From Rhopalosiphum padi (lineage: Eukaryota; Arthropoda; Insecta; Hemiptera; Aphididae): DNA of 64,000 nt. Each line of letters starts with the position of its first letter. Within the stretch, counting starts at the first letter, position 1. The stretch lies in contig NC_083599.1 in assembly GCF_020882245.1 (NCBI RefSeq), positions 74,135,745 through 74,199,744 on the forward strand. The letters are read 5' to 3'. Positions 31,922 to 48,300 of the stretch are shown here, piece by piece. A program made the translations under genes and the position numbers. A model generated the notes under the pieces. That model had not been told where the DNA came from. It searched no databases and was given only the letters and a program-made list of their open reading frames with translations.

Positions 31922-34900
31922 TTTCATTAGAAATTTCCCGTATCCCCATAATGTATGGATGAATTTTTCTAATAGTAATATTTAAATTGACGGTTTTTTG
32001 GTTATTTAAATGTAAAAAGTATAAAAACTTATCAATGTATTATGCATACTGTAATGTTTTAATATTATAATGGAATCAGAGTTTTGTATATAAAATGATA
32101 ACCTCATTCTACACTGGATAACTGTGATTTAAAATTATTTTACTTTTGAATTCCATCCGTAACATTTTACATAAGAAAAAACATACAGTTATACTCCCAC
32201 TGCACTCTAAGTCTTATCAAAACTATTTTCATCTTATCATTTGTTATTAGTTTATTTTTCATAATTGTTTTGTTGTTTTATACATTTCTTGGGTGTCAAT
32301 TAAATATTTTATTAAATCTTTTGATACTATGAATGTATTTATTCCAATTCTGAATTACTAGGATTTGTTCTTCGTAATAGTTGTGTATGCATATTTAAAT
32401 TTTTTTCATATTATATTTAATAGTGACATTTACACTTCCGTTTATTATACTCATTTAACTGACAAAAATTTTTTCTAGATACCAGTACCACAGACTATCA
32501 AAGGATGCTGGGAATGGAACTTGCATTTGTCAAACCTGTGAAGCTACTATTATTCTAAGTTGACAAAAAAACGATAACATACTAATAAACATCAATGATT
32601 TATTGCAATACTATTTGTAAAGATTATTGATTGTAAGTTCATTTTTCATTACAAATTAAATTTTACATATCTAAACAATTTTTTAACAAACACCATTGTC
32701 ATGTTAGATTTCTTCGTAACAGTTTTTATAAGCTTCATAATTTTTTTAATTTTACTATTTATTTCATTAGAAATTTCCCGTATCCCCATAATGTATGGAT
32801 GAATTTTTCTAATAGTAATATTTAAATTGACGGTTTTTTGGTTATTGAAATGTAAAAAGTATAAAAACTTATCAATGTATTATGCATACTGTAATGTTTT
32901 AATATTATAATGGAATCAGAGTTTTGTATATAAAATGATAACCTCATTCTACACTGGTTAACAGTGATTTAAAATTATTTTACTTTTGAATTCCATCCGT
33001 AACATTTTACATAAGACGGACCATACAGTTATACTCCCACTGCACTCTATGTCTTATCAAAACTATTTTCATCTTATCATTTGTTATTAGTTTATTTTTC
33101 ATAATTGTTTTGTTGTTTTATACATTTCTCGGGTGTCAATTAAATATTTTATTAAATCTTTTGATACTATGAATGTATTTATTCCAATTCTGAATTATTA
33201 GGATTTGTTCTTTGTAATAGTTGTGTATGCATATTTAAATTTTTTTCATATTATATTTTATAGTGACATTTACACTTCCGTTTATTATACTCATTTAACT
33301 GACAAAAATTTTTTCTAGATACCAGTACCACAGACTATCAAAGGATGCTGGGAATGGAACTTGCATTTGTCAAACCTGTGAAGCTACTATTATTCTAAGT
33401 TGACAAAAAAACGATAACATACTAATAAACATCAATGATTTATTGCAATACTATTTGTAAAGATTATTGATTGTAAGTTCATTTTTCATTACAAATTAAA
33501 TTTTACATATCTAAACAATTTTTTAACAAACACCATTGTCATGTTAGATTTCTTCGTAACAGTTTTTATAAGCTTCATAATTTTTTTAATTTTACTATTT
33601 ATTTCATTAGAAATTTCCCGTATCCCCATAATGTATGGATGAATTTTTCTAATAGTAATATTTAAATTGACGGTTTTTTGGTTATTGAAATGTAAAAAGT
33701 ATAAAAACTTATCAATGTATTATGCATACTGTAATGTTTTAATATTATAATGGAATCAGAGTTTTGTATATAAAATGATAACCTCATTCTACACTGGTTA
33801 ACAGTGATTTAAAATTATTTTACTTTTGAATTCCATCCGTAACATTTTACATAAGACGGACCATACAGTTATACTCCCACTGCACTCTATGTCTTATCAA
33901 AACTATTTTCATCTTATCATTTGTTATTAGTTTATTTTTCATAATTGTTTTGTTGTTTTATACATTTCTCGGGTGTCAATTAAATATTTTATTAAATCTT
34001 TTGATACTATGAATGTATTTATTCCAATTCTGAATTATTAGGATTTGTTCTTTGTAATAGTTGTGTATGCATATTTAAATTTTTTTCATATTATATTTTA
34101 TAGTGACATTTACACTTCCGTTTATTATACTCATTTAACTGACAAAAATTTTTTCTAGATACCAGTACCACAGACTATCAAAGGATGCTGGGAATGGAAC
34201 TTGCATTTGTCAAACCTGTGAAGCTACTATTATTCTAAGTTGACAAAAAAACGATAACATACTAATAAACATCAATGATTTATTGCAATACTATTTGTAA
34301 AGATTATTGATTGTAAGTTCATTTTTCATTACAAATTAAATTTTACATATCTAAATAATTTTTTAACAAACACCATTGTCATGTTAGATTTCTTCGTAAC
34401 AGTTTATATAAGCTTCATAATTTTTTTAATTTTACTATTTATTTCATTAGAAATTTCCCGTATCCCCATAATGTATGGATGAATTTTTCTAATAGTAATA
34501 TTTAAATTGACGGTTTTTTGGTTATTTAAATGTAAAAAGTATAAAAACTTATCAATGTATTATGCATACTGTAATGTTTTAATATTATAATGGAATCAGA
34601 GTTTTGTATATAAAATGATAACCTCATTCTACACTGGATAACTGTGATTTAAAATTATTTTACTTTTGAATTCCATCCGTAACATTTTACATAAGAAAAA
34701 ACATACAGTTATACTCCCACTGCACTCTAAGTCTTATCAAAACTATTTTCATCTTATCATTTGTTATTAGTTTATTTTTCATAATTGTTTTGTTGTTTTA
34801 TACATTTCTTGGGTGTCAATTAAATATTTTATTAAATCTTTTGATACTATGAATGTATTTATTCCAATTCTGAATTATTAGGATTTGTTCTTTGTAATAG

Positions 34901-37801
34901 TTGTGTATGCATATTTAAATTTTTTTCATATTATATTTTATAGTGACATTTACACTTCCGTTTATTATACTCATTTAACTGATAAAAATTTTTTCTAGAT
35001 ACCAGTACCACAGACTATCAAAGGATGCTGGGAATGGAACTTGCATTTGTCAAACCTGTGAAGCTACTATTATTCTAAGTTGACAAAAAAACGATAACAT
35101 ACTAATAAACATCAATGATTTATTGCAATACTATTTGTAAAGATTATTGATTGTAAGTTCATTTTTCATTACAAATTAAATTTTACATATCTAAACAATT
35201 TTTTAACAAACACCATTGTCATGTTAGATTTCTTCGTAACAGTTTATATAAGCTTCATAATTTTTTTAATTTTACTATTTATTTCATTAGAAATTTCCCG
35301 TATCCCCATAATGTATGGATGAATTTTACTAATAGTAATATTTAAATTGACGGTTTTTTGGTTATTTAAATGTAAAAAGTATAAAAACTTATCAATGTAT
35401 TATGCATACTGTAATGTTTTAATATTATAATGGAATCAGAGTTTTGTATATAAAATGATAACCTCATTCTACACTGGATAACAGTGATTTAAAATTATTT
35501 TACTTTTGAATTCCATCCGTAACATTTTACATAAGAAAAAACATACAGTTATACTCCCACTGCACTCTAAGTCTTATCAAAACTATTTTCATCTTATCAT
35601 TTGTTATTAGTTTATTTTTCATAATTGTTTTGTTGTTTTATACATTTCTTGGGTGTCAATTAAATATTTTATTAAATCTTTTGATACTATGAATGTATTT
35701 ATTCCAATTCTGAATTATTAGGATTTGTTCTTTGTAATAGTTGTGTATGCATATTTAAATTTTTTTCATATTATATTTTATAGTGACATTTACACTTCCG
35801 TTTATTATACTCATTTAACTGATAAAAATTTTTTCTAGATACCAGTACCACAGACTATCAAAGGATGCTGGGAATGGAACTTGCATTTGTCAAACCTGTG
35901 AAGCTACTATTATTCTAAGTTGACAAAAAAACGATAACATACTAATAAACATCAATGATTTATTGCAATACTATTTGTAAAGATTATTGATTGTAAGTTC
36001 ATTTTTCATTACAAATTAAATTTTACATATCTAAACAATTTTTTAACAAACACCATTGTCATGTTAGATTTCTTCGTAACAGTTTATATAAGCTTCATAA
36101 TTTTTTTAATTTTACTATTTATTTCATTAGAAATTTCCCGTATCCCCATAATGTATGGATGAATTTTTCTAATAGTAATATTTAAATTGACGGTTTTTTG
36201 GTTATTTAAATGTAAAAAGTATAAAAACTTATCAATGTATTATGCATACTGTAATGTTTTAATATTATAATGGAATCAGAGTTTTGTATATAAAATGATA
36301 ACCTCATTCTACACTGGATAACAGTGATTTAAAATTATTTTACTTTTGAATTCCATCCGTAACATTTTACATAAGAAAAAACATACAGTTATACTCCCAC
36401 TGCACTCTAAGTCTTATCAAAACTATTTTCATCTTATCATTTGTTATTAGTTTATTTTTCATAATTGTTTTGTTGTTTTATACATTTCTTGGGTGTCAAT
36501 TAAATATTTTATTAAATCTTTTGATACTATGAATGTATTTATTCCAATTCTGAATTACTAGGATTTGTTCTTCGTAATAGTTGTGTATGCATATTTAAAT
36601 TTTTTTCATATTATATTTAATAGTGACATTTACACTTCCGTTTATTATACTCATTTAACTGACAAAAATTTTTTCTAGATACCAGTACCACAGACTATCA
36701 AAGGATGCTGGGAATGGAACTTGCATTTGTCAAACCTGTGAAGCTACTATTATTCTAAGTTGACAAAAAAACGATAACATACTAATAAACATCAATGATT
36801 TATTGCAATACTATTTGTAAAGATTATTGATTGTAAGTTCATTTTTCATTACAAATTAAATTTTACATATCTAAACAATTTTTTAACAAACACCATTGTC
36901 ATGTTAGATTTCTTCGTAACAGTTTATATAAGCTTCATAATTTTTTTAATTTTACTATTTATTTCATTAGAAATTTCCCGTATCCCCATAATGTATGGAT
37001 GAATTTTTCTAATAGTAATATTTAAATTGACGGTTTTTTGGTTATTGAAATGTAAAAAGTATAAAAACTTATCAATGTATTATGCATACTGTAATGTTTT
37101 AATATTATAATGGAATCAGAGTTTTGTATATAAAATGATAACCTCATTCTACACTGGTTAACAGTGATTTAAAATTATTTTACTTTTGAATTCCATCCGT
37201 AACATTTTACATAAGACGGACCATACAGTTATACTCCCACTGCACTCTATGTCTTATCAAAACTATTTTCATCTTATCATTTGTTATTAGTTTATTTTTC
37301 ATAATTGTTTTGTTGTTTTATACATTTCTCGGGTGTCAATTAAATATTTTATTAAATCTTTTGATACTATGAATGTATTTATTCCAATTCTGAATTATTA
37401 GGATTTGTTCTTTGTAATAGTTGTGTATGCATATTTAAATTTTTTTCATATTATATTTTATAGTGACATTTACACTTCCGTTTATTATACTCATTTAACT
37501 GACAAAAATTTTTTCTAGATACCAGTACCACAGACTATCAAAGGATGCTGGGAATGGAACTTGCATTTGTCAAACCTGTGAAGCTACTATTATTCTAAGT
37601 TGACAAAAAAACGATAACATACTAATAAACATCAATGATTTATTGCAATACTATTTGTAAAGATTATTGATTGTAAGTTCATTTTTCATTACAAATTAAA
37701 TTTTACATATCTAAATAATTTTTTAACAAACACCATTGTCATGTTAGATTTCTTCGTAACAGTTTATATAAGCTTCATAATTTTTTTAATTTTACTATTT
37801 A
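31922..37801. repeat. Seven-unit copy of the preceding block (5880 bp)
   Basis: Units at 31922, 32762, 33602 and 34442 match those at 25202, 26042, 26882 and 27722. The unit at 35282 begins like 28562 (GAATTTTACT, ATAACAGTG) and ends like 29402 (TTTCTTGGG, CTGATAAAAA, CTAAACAAT). The units at 36122 and 36962 match 30242 and 31082. One unit has therefore been lost by an in-register exchange inside a monomer. Confidence 0.85.
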
Positions 37802-38641
37802 TTTCATTAGAAATTTCCCGTATCCCCATAATGTATGGATGAATTTTTCTAATAGTAATATTTAAATTGACGGTTTTTTGGTTATTTAAATGTAAAAAGT
37901 ATAAAAACTTATCAATGTATTATGCATACTGTAATGTTTTAATATTATAATGGAATCAGAGTTTTGTATATAAAATGATAACCTCATTCTACACTGGATA
38001 ACTGTGATTTAAAATTATTTTACTTTTGAATTCCATCCGTAACATTTTACATAAGAAAAAACATACAGTTATACTCCCACTGCACTCTAAGTCTTATCAA
38101 AACTATTTTCATCTTATCATTTGTTATTAGTTTATTTTTCATAATTGTTTTGTTGTTTTATACATTTCTTGGGTGTCAATTAAATATTTTATTAAATCTT
38201 TTGATACTATGAATGTATTTATTCCAATTCTGAATTATTAGGATTTGTTCTTCGTAATAGTTGTGTATGCATATTTAAATTTTTTTCATATTATATTTAA
38301 TAGTGACATTTACACTTCCGTTTATTATACTCATTTAACTGACAAAAATTTTTTCTAGATACCAGTACCACAGACTATCAAAGGATGCTGGGAATGGAAC
38401 TTGCATTTGTCAAACCTGTGAAGCTACTATTATTCTAAGTTGACAAAAAAACGATAACATACTAATAAACATCAATGATTTATTGCAATACTATTTGTAA
38501 AGATTATTGATTGTAAGTTCATTTTTCATTACAAATTAAATTTTACATATCTAAACAATTTTTTAACAAACACCATTGTCATGTTAGATTTCTTCGTAAC
38601 AGTTTTTATAAGCTTCATAATTTTTTTAATTTTACTATTTA

Positions 38642-41600
38642 TTTCATTAGAAATTTCCCGTATCCCCATAATGTATGGATGAATTTTTCTAATAGTAATA
38701 TTTAAATTGACGGTTTTTTGGTTATTGAAATGTAAAAAGTATAAAAACTTATCAATGTATTATGCATACTGTAATGTTTTAATATTATAATGGAATCAGA
38801 GTTTTGTATATAAAATGATAACCTCATTCTACACTGGTTAACAGTGATTTAAAATTATTTTACTTTTGAATTCCATCCGTAACATTTTACATAAGACGGA
38901 CCATACAGTTATACTCCCACTGCACTCTATGTCTTATCAAAACTATTTTCATCTTATCATTTGTTATTAGTTTATTTTTCATAATTGTTTTGTTGTTTTA
39001 TACATTTCTCGGGTGTCAATTAAATATTTTATTAAATCTTTTGATACTATGAATGTATTTATTCCAATTCTGAATTATTAGGATTTGTTCTTTGTAATAG
39101 TTGTGTATGCATATTTAAATTTTTTTCATATTATATTTTATAGTGACATTTACACTTCCGTTTATTATACTCATTTAACTGACAAAAATTTTTTCTAGAT
39201 ACCAGTACCACAGACTATCAAAGGATGCTGGGAATGGAACTTGCATTTGTCAAACCTGTGAAGCTACTATTATTCTAAGTTGACAAAAAAACGATAACAT
39301 ACTAATAAACATCAATGATTTATTGCAATACTATTTGTAAAGATTATTGATTGTAAGTTCATTTTTCATTACAAATTAAATTTTACATATCTAAATAATT
39401 TTTTAACAAACACCATTGTCATGTTAGATTTCTTCGTAACAGTTTATATAAGCTTCATAATTTTTTTAATTTTACTATTTATTTCATTAGAAATTTCCCG
39501 TATCCCCATAATGTATGGATGAATTTTTCTAATAGTAATATTTAAATTGACGGTTTTTTGGTTATTTAAATGTAAAAAGTATAAAAACTTATCAATGTAT
39601 TATGCATACTGTAATGTTTTAATATTATAATGGAATCAGAGTTTTGTATATAAAATGATAACCTCATTCTACACTGGATAACTGTGATTTAAAATTATTT
39701 TACTTTTGAATTCCATCCGTAACATTTTACATAAGAAAAAACATACAGTTATACTCCCACTGCACTCTAAGTCTTATCAAAACTATTTTCATCTTATCAT
39801 TTGTTATTAGTTTATTTTTCATAATTGTTTTGTTGTTTTATACATTTCTTGGGTGTCAATTAAATATTTTATTAAATCTTTTGATACTATGAATGTATTT
39901 ATTCCAATTCTGAATTATTAGGATTTGTTCTTTGTAATAGTTGTGTATGCATATTTAAATTTTTTTCATATTATATTTTATAGTGACATTTACACTTCCG
40001 TTTATTATACTCATTTAACTGATAAAAATTTTTTCTAGATACCAGTACCACAGACTATCAAAGGATGCTGGGAATGGAACTTGCATTTGTCAAACCTGTG
40101 AAGCTACTATTATTCTAAGTTGACAAAAAAACGATAACATACTAATAAACATCAATGATTTATTGCAATACTATTTGTAAAGATTATTGATTGTAAGTTC
40201 ATTTTTCATTACAAATTAAATTTTACATATCTAAACAATTTTTTAACAAACACCATTGTCATGTTAGATTTCTTCGTAACAGTTTATATAAGCTTCATAA
40301 TTTTTTTAATTTTACTATTTATTTCATTAGAAATTTCCCGTATCCCCATAATGTATGGATGAATTTTACTAATAGTAATATTTAAATTGACGGTTTTTTG
40401 GTTATTTAAATGTAAAAAGTATAAAAACTTATCAATGTATTATGCATACTGTAATGTTTTAATATTATAATGGAATCAGAGTTTTGTATATAAAATGATA
40501 ACCTCATTCTACACTGGATAACAGTGATTTAAAATTATTTTACTTTTGAATTCCATCCGTAACATTTTACATAAGAAAAAACATACAGTTATACTCCCAC
40601 TGCACTCTAAGTCTTATCAAAACTATTTTCATCTTATCATTTGTTATTAGTTTATTTTTCATAATTGTTTTGTTGTTTTATACATTTCTCGGGTGTCAAT
40701 TAAATATTTTATTAAATCTTTTGATACTATGAATGTATTTATTCCAATTCTGAATTATTAGGATTTGTTCTTTGTAATAGTTGTGTATGCATATTTAAAT
40801 TTTTTTCATATTATATTTTATAGTGACATTTACACTTCCGTTTATTATACTCATTTAACTGACAAAAATTTTTTCTAGATACCAGTACCACAGACTATCA
40901 AAGGATGCTGGGAATGGAACTTGCATTTGTCAAACCTGTGAAGCTACTATTATTCTAAGTTGACAAAAAAACGATAACATACTAATAAACATCAATGATT
41001 TATTGCAATACTATTTGTAAAGATTATTGATTGTAAGTTCATTTTTCATTACAAATTAAATTTTACATATCTAAACAATTTTTTAACAAACACCATTGTC
41101 ATGTTAGATTTCTTCGTAACAGTTTATATAAGCTTCATAATTTTTTTAATTTTACTATTTATTTCATTAGAAATTTCCCGTATCCCCATAATGTATGGAT
41201 GAATTTTTCTAATAGTAATATTTAAATTGACGGTTTTTTTGGTTATTTAAATGTAAAAAGTATAAAAACTTATCAATGTATTATGCATACAGTAATGTTT
41301 TAATATTATAATGGAATCAGAGTTTTGTATATAAAATGATAACCTCATTCTACACTGGATAACAGTGATTTAAAATTATTTTACTTTTGAATTCCATCCG
41401 TAACATTTTACATAAGACGGACCAGACAGTTATACTTCCACTGCACTCTATGTCTTATCAAAACTATTTTCATCTTATCATTTGTTATTAGTTTATTTTT
41501 CATAATTGTTTTGTTGTTTTATACATTTCTTGGGTGTCAATTAAATATTTTATTAAATCTTTTGATACTATGAATGTATTTATTCCAATTCTGAATTATT

Positions 41601-44600
41601 AAGATTTGTCGTTCGTAATAGTTGTGTATACATTTTTAATTTTTTCATATTATATTTAATAGTGACATTTACACTTCCGTTTATTATACTCATTTAACTG
41701 ACAAAAATTTTTTCTAGATACCAGTACCACAGACTATCAAAGGATGCTGGGAATGGAACTTGCATTTGTCAAACCTGTGAAGCTACTATTATTCTAAGTT
41801 GACAAAAAAACGATAACATACTAATAAACATCAATGATTTATTGCAATACTATTTGTAAAGATTATTGATTGTAAGTTCATTTTTCATTACAAATTAAAT
41901 TTTACATATCTAAACAATTTTTTAACAAACACCATTGTCATGTTAGATTTCTTCGTAACAGTTTTTATAAGCTTCATAATTTTTTTAATTTTACTATTTA
42001 TTTCATTAGAAATTTCCCGTATCCCCATAATGTATGGATGAATTTTTCTAATAGTAATATTTAAATTGACGGTTTTTTGGTTATTGAAATGTAAAAAGTA
42101 TAAAAACTTATCAATGTATTATGCATACTGTAATGTTTTAATATTATAATGGAATCAGAGTTTTGTATATAAAATGATAACCTCATTCTACACTGGTTAA
42201 CAGTGATTTAAAATTATTTTACTTTTGAATTCCATCCGTAACATTTTACATAAGACGGACCATACAGTTATACTCCCACTGCACTCTATGTCTTATCAAA
42301 ACTATTTTCATCTTATCATTTGTTATTAGTTTATTTTTCATAATTGTTTTGTTGTTTTATACATTTCTCGGGTGTCAATTAAATATTTTATTAAATCTTT
42401 TGATACTATGAATGTATTTATTCCAATTCTGAATTATTAGGATTTGTTCTTTGTAATAGTTGTGTATGCATATTTAAATTTTTTTCATATTATATTTTAT
42501 AGTGACATTTACACTTCCGTTTATTATACTCATTTAACTGACAAAAATTTTTTCTAGATACCAGTACCACAGACTATCAAAGGATGCTGGGAATGGAACT
42601 TGCATTTGTCAAACCTGTGAAGCTACTATTATTCTAAGTTGACAAAAAAACGATAACATACTAATAAACATCAATGATTTATTGCAATACTATTTGTAAA
42701 GATTATTGATTGTAAGTTCATTTTTCATTACAAATTAAATTTTACATATCTAAATAATTTTTTAACAAACACCATTGTCATGTTAGATTTCTTCGTAACA
42801 GTTTATATAAGCTTCATAATTTTTTTAATTTTACTATTTATTTCATTAGAAATTTCCCGTATCCCCATAATGTATGGATGAATTTTTCTAATAGTAATAT
42901 TTAAATTGACGGTTTTTTGGTTATTTAAATGTAAAAAGTATAAAAACTTATCAATGTATTATGCATACTGTAATGTTTTAATATTATAATGGAATCAGAG
43001 TTTTGTATATAAAATGATAACCTCATTCTACACTGGATAACTGTGATTTAAAATTATTTTACTTTTGAATTCCATCCGTAACATTTTACATAAGAAAAAA
43101 CATACAGTTATACTCCCACTGCACTCTAAGTCTTATCAAAACTATTTTCATCTTATCATTTGTTATTAGTTTATTTTTCATAATTGTTTTGTTGTTTTAT
43201 ACATTTCTTGGGTGTCAATTAAATATTTTATTAAATCTTTTGATACTATGAATGTATTTATTCCAATTCTGAATTATTAGGATTTGTTCTTTGTAATAGT
43301 TGTGTATGCATATTTAAATTTTTTTCATATTATATTTTATAGTGACATTTACACTTCCGTTTATTATACTCATTTAACTGATAAAAATTTTTTCTAGATA
43401 CCAGTACCACAGACTATCAAAGGATGCTGGGAATGGAACTTGCATTTGTCAAACCTGTGAAGCTACTATTATTCTAAGTTGACAAAAAAACGATAACATA
43501 CTAATAAACATCAATGATTTATTGCAATACTATTTGTAAAGATTATTGATTGTAAGTTCATTTTTCATTACAAATTAAATTTTACATATCTAAACAATTT
43601 TTTAACAAACACCATTGTCATGTTAGATTTCTTCGTAACAGTTTATATAAGCTTCATAATTTTTTTAATTTTACTATTTATTTCATTAGAAATTTCCCGT
43701 ATCCCCATAATGTATGGATGAATTTTACTAATAGTAATATTTAAATTGACGGTTTTTTGGTTATTTAAATGTAAAAAGTATAAAAACTTATCAATGTATT
43801 ATGCATACTGTAATGTTTTAATATTATAATGGAATCAGAGTTTTGTATATAAAATGATAACCTCATTCTACACTGGATAACAGTGATTTAAAATTATTTT
43901 ACTTTTGAATTCCATCCGTAACATTTTACATAAGAAAAAACATACAGTTATACTCCCACTGCACTCTAAGTCTTATCAAAACTATTTTCATCTTATCATT
44001 TGTTATTAGTTTATTTTTCATAATTGTTTTGTTGTTTTATACATTTCTCGGGTGTCAATTAAATATTTTATTAAATCTTTTGATACTATGAATGTATTTA
44101 TTCCAATTCTGAATTATTAGGATTTGTTCTTTGTAATAGTTGTGTATGCATATTTAAATTTTTTTCATATTATATTTTATAGTGACATTTACACTTCCGT
44201 TTATTATACTCATTTAACTGACAAAAATTTTTTCTAGATACCAGTACCACAGACTATCAAAGGATGCTGGGAATGGAACTTGCATTTGTCAAACCTGTGA
44301 AGCTACTATTATTCTAAGTTGACAAAAAAACGATAACATACTAATAAACATCAATGATTTATTGCAATACTATTTGTAAAGATTATTGATTGTAAGTTCA
44401 TTTTTCATTACAAATTAAATTTTACATATCTAAACAATTTTTTAACAAACACCATTGTCATGTTAGATTTCTTCGTAACAGTTTATATAAGCTTCATAAT
44501 TTTTTTAATTTTACTATTTATTTCATTAGAAATTTCCCGTATCCCCATAATGTATGGATGAATTTTTCTAATAGTAATATTTAAATTGACGGTTTTTTGG

Positions 44601-45357
44601 TTATTTAAATGTAAAAAGTATAAAAACTTATCAATGTATTATGCATACAGTAATGTTTTAATATTATAATGGAATCAGAGTTTTGTATATAAAATGATAA
44701 CCTCATTCTACACTGGATAACAGTGATTTAAAATTATTTTACTTTTGAATTCCATCCGTAACATTTTACATAAGACGGACCAGACAGTTATACTTCCACT
44801 GCACTCTATGTCTTATCAAAACTATTTTCATCTTATCATTTGTTATTAGTTTATTTTTCATAATTGTTTTGTTGTTTTATACATTTCTTGGGTGTCAATT
44901 AAATATTTTATTAAATCTTTTGATACTATGAATGTATTTATTCCAATTCTGAATTATTAAGATTTGTCGTTCGTAATAGTTGTGTATACATTTTTAATTT
45001 TTTCATATTATATTTAATAGTGACATTTACACTTCCGTTTATTATACTCATTTAACTGACAAAAATTTTTTCTAGATACCAGTACCACAGACTATCAAAG
45101 GATGCTGGGAATGGAACTTGCATTTGTCAATCCTGTGAAGCTACTATTATTCTAAGTTGACAAAAAAACGATAACATACTAATAAACATCAATGATTTAT
45201 TGCAATACTATTTGTAAAGATTATTGATTGTAAGTTCATTTTTCATTACAAATTAAATTTTACATATCTAAACAATTTTTCACAAACACCATTGTCATGT
45301 TAGATTTCTTCGTAACAGTTTATATAAGCTTCATAATTTTTTTAATTTTACTATTTA
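38642..45357. repeat. Two adjacent four-unit higher-order blocks
   Basis: Block 38642-42000 and block 42001-45357 have the same order: TTATTGAAATG/CGGACC type with CTAAATAAT; ATAACTGTG type with CTGATAAAAA; GAATTTTACT type with TTTCTCGGG; then a short unit carrying GCATACAGTAATG, CGGACCAGACAG and ATACTTCCACTG. The two short units differ in a T-run, in GTTTTTATAAG versus GTTTATATAAG, and the second also has CAATCCTGTG and TTTTTCACAAAC. Confidence 0.85.
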
Positions 45358-48300
45358 TTTCATTAGAAATTTCCCGTATCCCCATAATGTATGGATGAAT
45401 TTTTCTAATAGTAATATTTAAATTGACGGTTTTTTGGTTATTGAAATGTAAAAAGTATAAAAACTTATCAATGTATTATGCATACTGTAATGTTTTAATA
45501 TTATAATGGAATCAGAGTTTTGTATATAAAATGATAACCTCATTCTACACTGGTTAACAGTGATTTAAAATTATTTTACTTTTGAATTCCATCCGTAACA
45601 TTTTACATAAGACGGACCATACAGTTATACTCCCACTGCACTCTATGTCTTATCAAAACTATTTTCATCTTATCATTTGTTATTAGTTTATTTTTCATAA
45701 TTGTTTTGTTGTTTTATACATTTCTCGGGTGTCAATTAAATATTTTATTAAATCTTTTGATACTATGAATGTATTTATTCCAATTCTGAATTATTAGGAT
45801 TTGTTCTTTGTAATAGTTGTGTATGCATATTTAAATTTTTTTCATATTATATTTTATAGTGACATTTACACTTCCGTTTATTATACTCATTTAACTGACA
45901 AAATTTTTTTCTAGATACCAGTACCACAGACTATCAAAGGATGCTGGGAATGGAACTTGCATTTGTCAAACCTGTGAAGCTACTATTATTCTAAGTTGAC
46001 AAAAAAACGATAACATACTAATAAACATCAATGATTTATTGCAATACTATTTGTAAAGATTATTGATTGTAAGTTCATTTTTCATTACAAATTAAATTTT
46101 ACATATCTAAACAATTTTTTAACAAACACCATTGTCATGTTAGATTTCTTCGTAACAGTTTATATAAGCTTCATAATTTTTTTAATTTTACTATTTATTT
46201 CATTAGAAATTTCCCGTATCCCCATAATGTATGGATGAATTTTTCTAATAGTAATATTTAAATTGACGGTTTTTTGGTTATTTAAATGTAAAAAGTATAA
46301 AAACTTATCAATGTATTATGCATACAGTAATGTTTTAATATTATAATGGAATCAGAGTTTTGTATATAAAATGATAACCTCATTCTACACTGGATAACAG
46401 TGATTTAAAATTATTTTACTTTTGAATTCCATCCGTAACATTTTACATAGACGGACCATACAGTTATACTCCCACTGCACTCTATGTCTTATCAAAACTA
46501 TTTTCATCTTATCATTTGTTATTAGTTTATTTTTCATAATTGTTTTGTTGTTTTATACATTTCTTGGGTGTCAATTAAATATTTTATTAAATCTTTTGAT
46601 ACTATGAATGTATTTATTCCAATTCTGAATTATTAAGATTTGTCGTTCGTAATAGTTGTGTATACATTTTTAATTTTTTCATATTATATTTAATAGTGAC
46701 ATTTACACTTCCGTTTATTATACTCATTTAACTGACAAAAATTTTTTCTAGATACCAGTACCACAGACTATCAAAGGATGCTGGGAATGGAACTTGCATT
46801 TGTCAATCCTGTGAAGCTACTATTATTCTAAGTTGACAAAAAAACGATAACATACTAATAAACATCAATGATTTATTGCAATACTATTTGTAAAGATTAT
46901 TGATTGTAAGTTCATTTTTCATTACAAATTAAATTTTACATATCTAAACAATTTTTCACAAACACCATTGTCATGTTAGATTTCTTCGTAACAGTTTATA
47001 TAAGCTTCATAATTTTTTTAATTTTACTATTTATTTCATTAGAAATTTCCCGTATCCCCATAATGTATGGATGAATTTTTCTAATAGTAATATTTAAATT
47101 GACGGTTTTTTGGTTATTGAAATGTAAAAAGTATAAAAACTTATCAATGTATTATGCATACTGTAATGTTTTAATATTATAATGGAATCAGAGTTTTGTA
47201 TATAAAATGATAACCTCATTCTACACTGGTTAACAGTGATTTAAAATTATTTTACTTTTGAATTCCATCCGTAACATTTTACATAAGACGGACCATACAG
47301 TTATACTCCCACTGCACTCTATGTCTTATCAAAACTATTTTCATCTTATCATTTGTTATTAGTTTATTTTTCATAATTGTTTTGTTGTTTTATACATTTC
47401 TCGGGTGTCAATTAAATATTTTATTAAATCTTTTGATACTATGAATGTATTTATTCCAATTCTGAATTATTAGGATTTGTTCTTTGTAATAGTTGTGTAT
47501 GCATATTTAAATTTTTTTCATATTATATTTTATAGTGACATTTACACTTCCGTTTATTATACTCATTTAACTGACAAAATTTTTTTCTAGATACCAGTAC
47601 CACAGACTATCAAAGGATGCTGGGAATGGAACTTGCATTTGTCAAACCTGTGAAGCTACTATTATTCTAAGTTGACAAAAAAACGATAACATACTAATAA
47701 ACATCAATGATTTATTGCAATACTATTTGTAAAGATTATTGATTGTAAGTTCATTTTTCATTACAAATTAAATTTTACATATCTAAACAATTTTTTAACA
47801 AACACCATTGTCATGTTAGATTTCTTCGTAACAGTTTATATAAGCTTCATAATTTTTTTAATTTTACTATTTATTTCATTAGAAATTTCCCGTATCCCCA
47901 TAATGTATGGATGAATTTTTCTAATAGTAATATTTAAATTGACGGTTTTTTGGTTATTTAAATGTAAAAAGTATAAAAACTTATCAATGTATTATGCATA
48001 CAGTAATGTTTTAATATTATAATGGAATCAGAGTTTTGTATATAAAATGATAACCTCATTCTACACTGGATAACAGTGATTTAAAATTATTTTACTTTTG
48101 AATTCCATCCGTAACATTTTACATAAGACGGACCATACAGTTATACTCCCACTGCACTCTATGTCTTATCAAAACTATTTTCATCTTATCATTTGTTATT
48201 AGTTTATTTTTCATAATTGTTTTGTTGTTTTATACATTTCTTGGGTGTCAATTAAATATTTTATTAAATCTTTTGATACTATGAATGTATTTATTCCAAT

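Noticed and set aside
46422..46607. Plus-strand open frame of 61 codons inside the satellite
   Set aside because: It exists only because this monomer lost 2 bp (ACATAGACGG); other copies are closed, and its composition is simply translated A+T-rich DNA.
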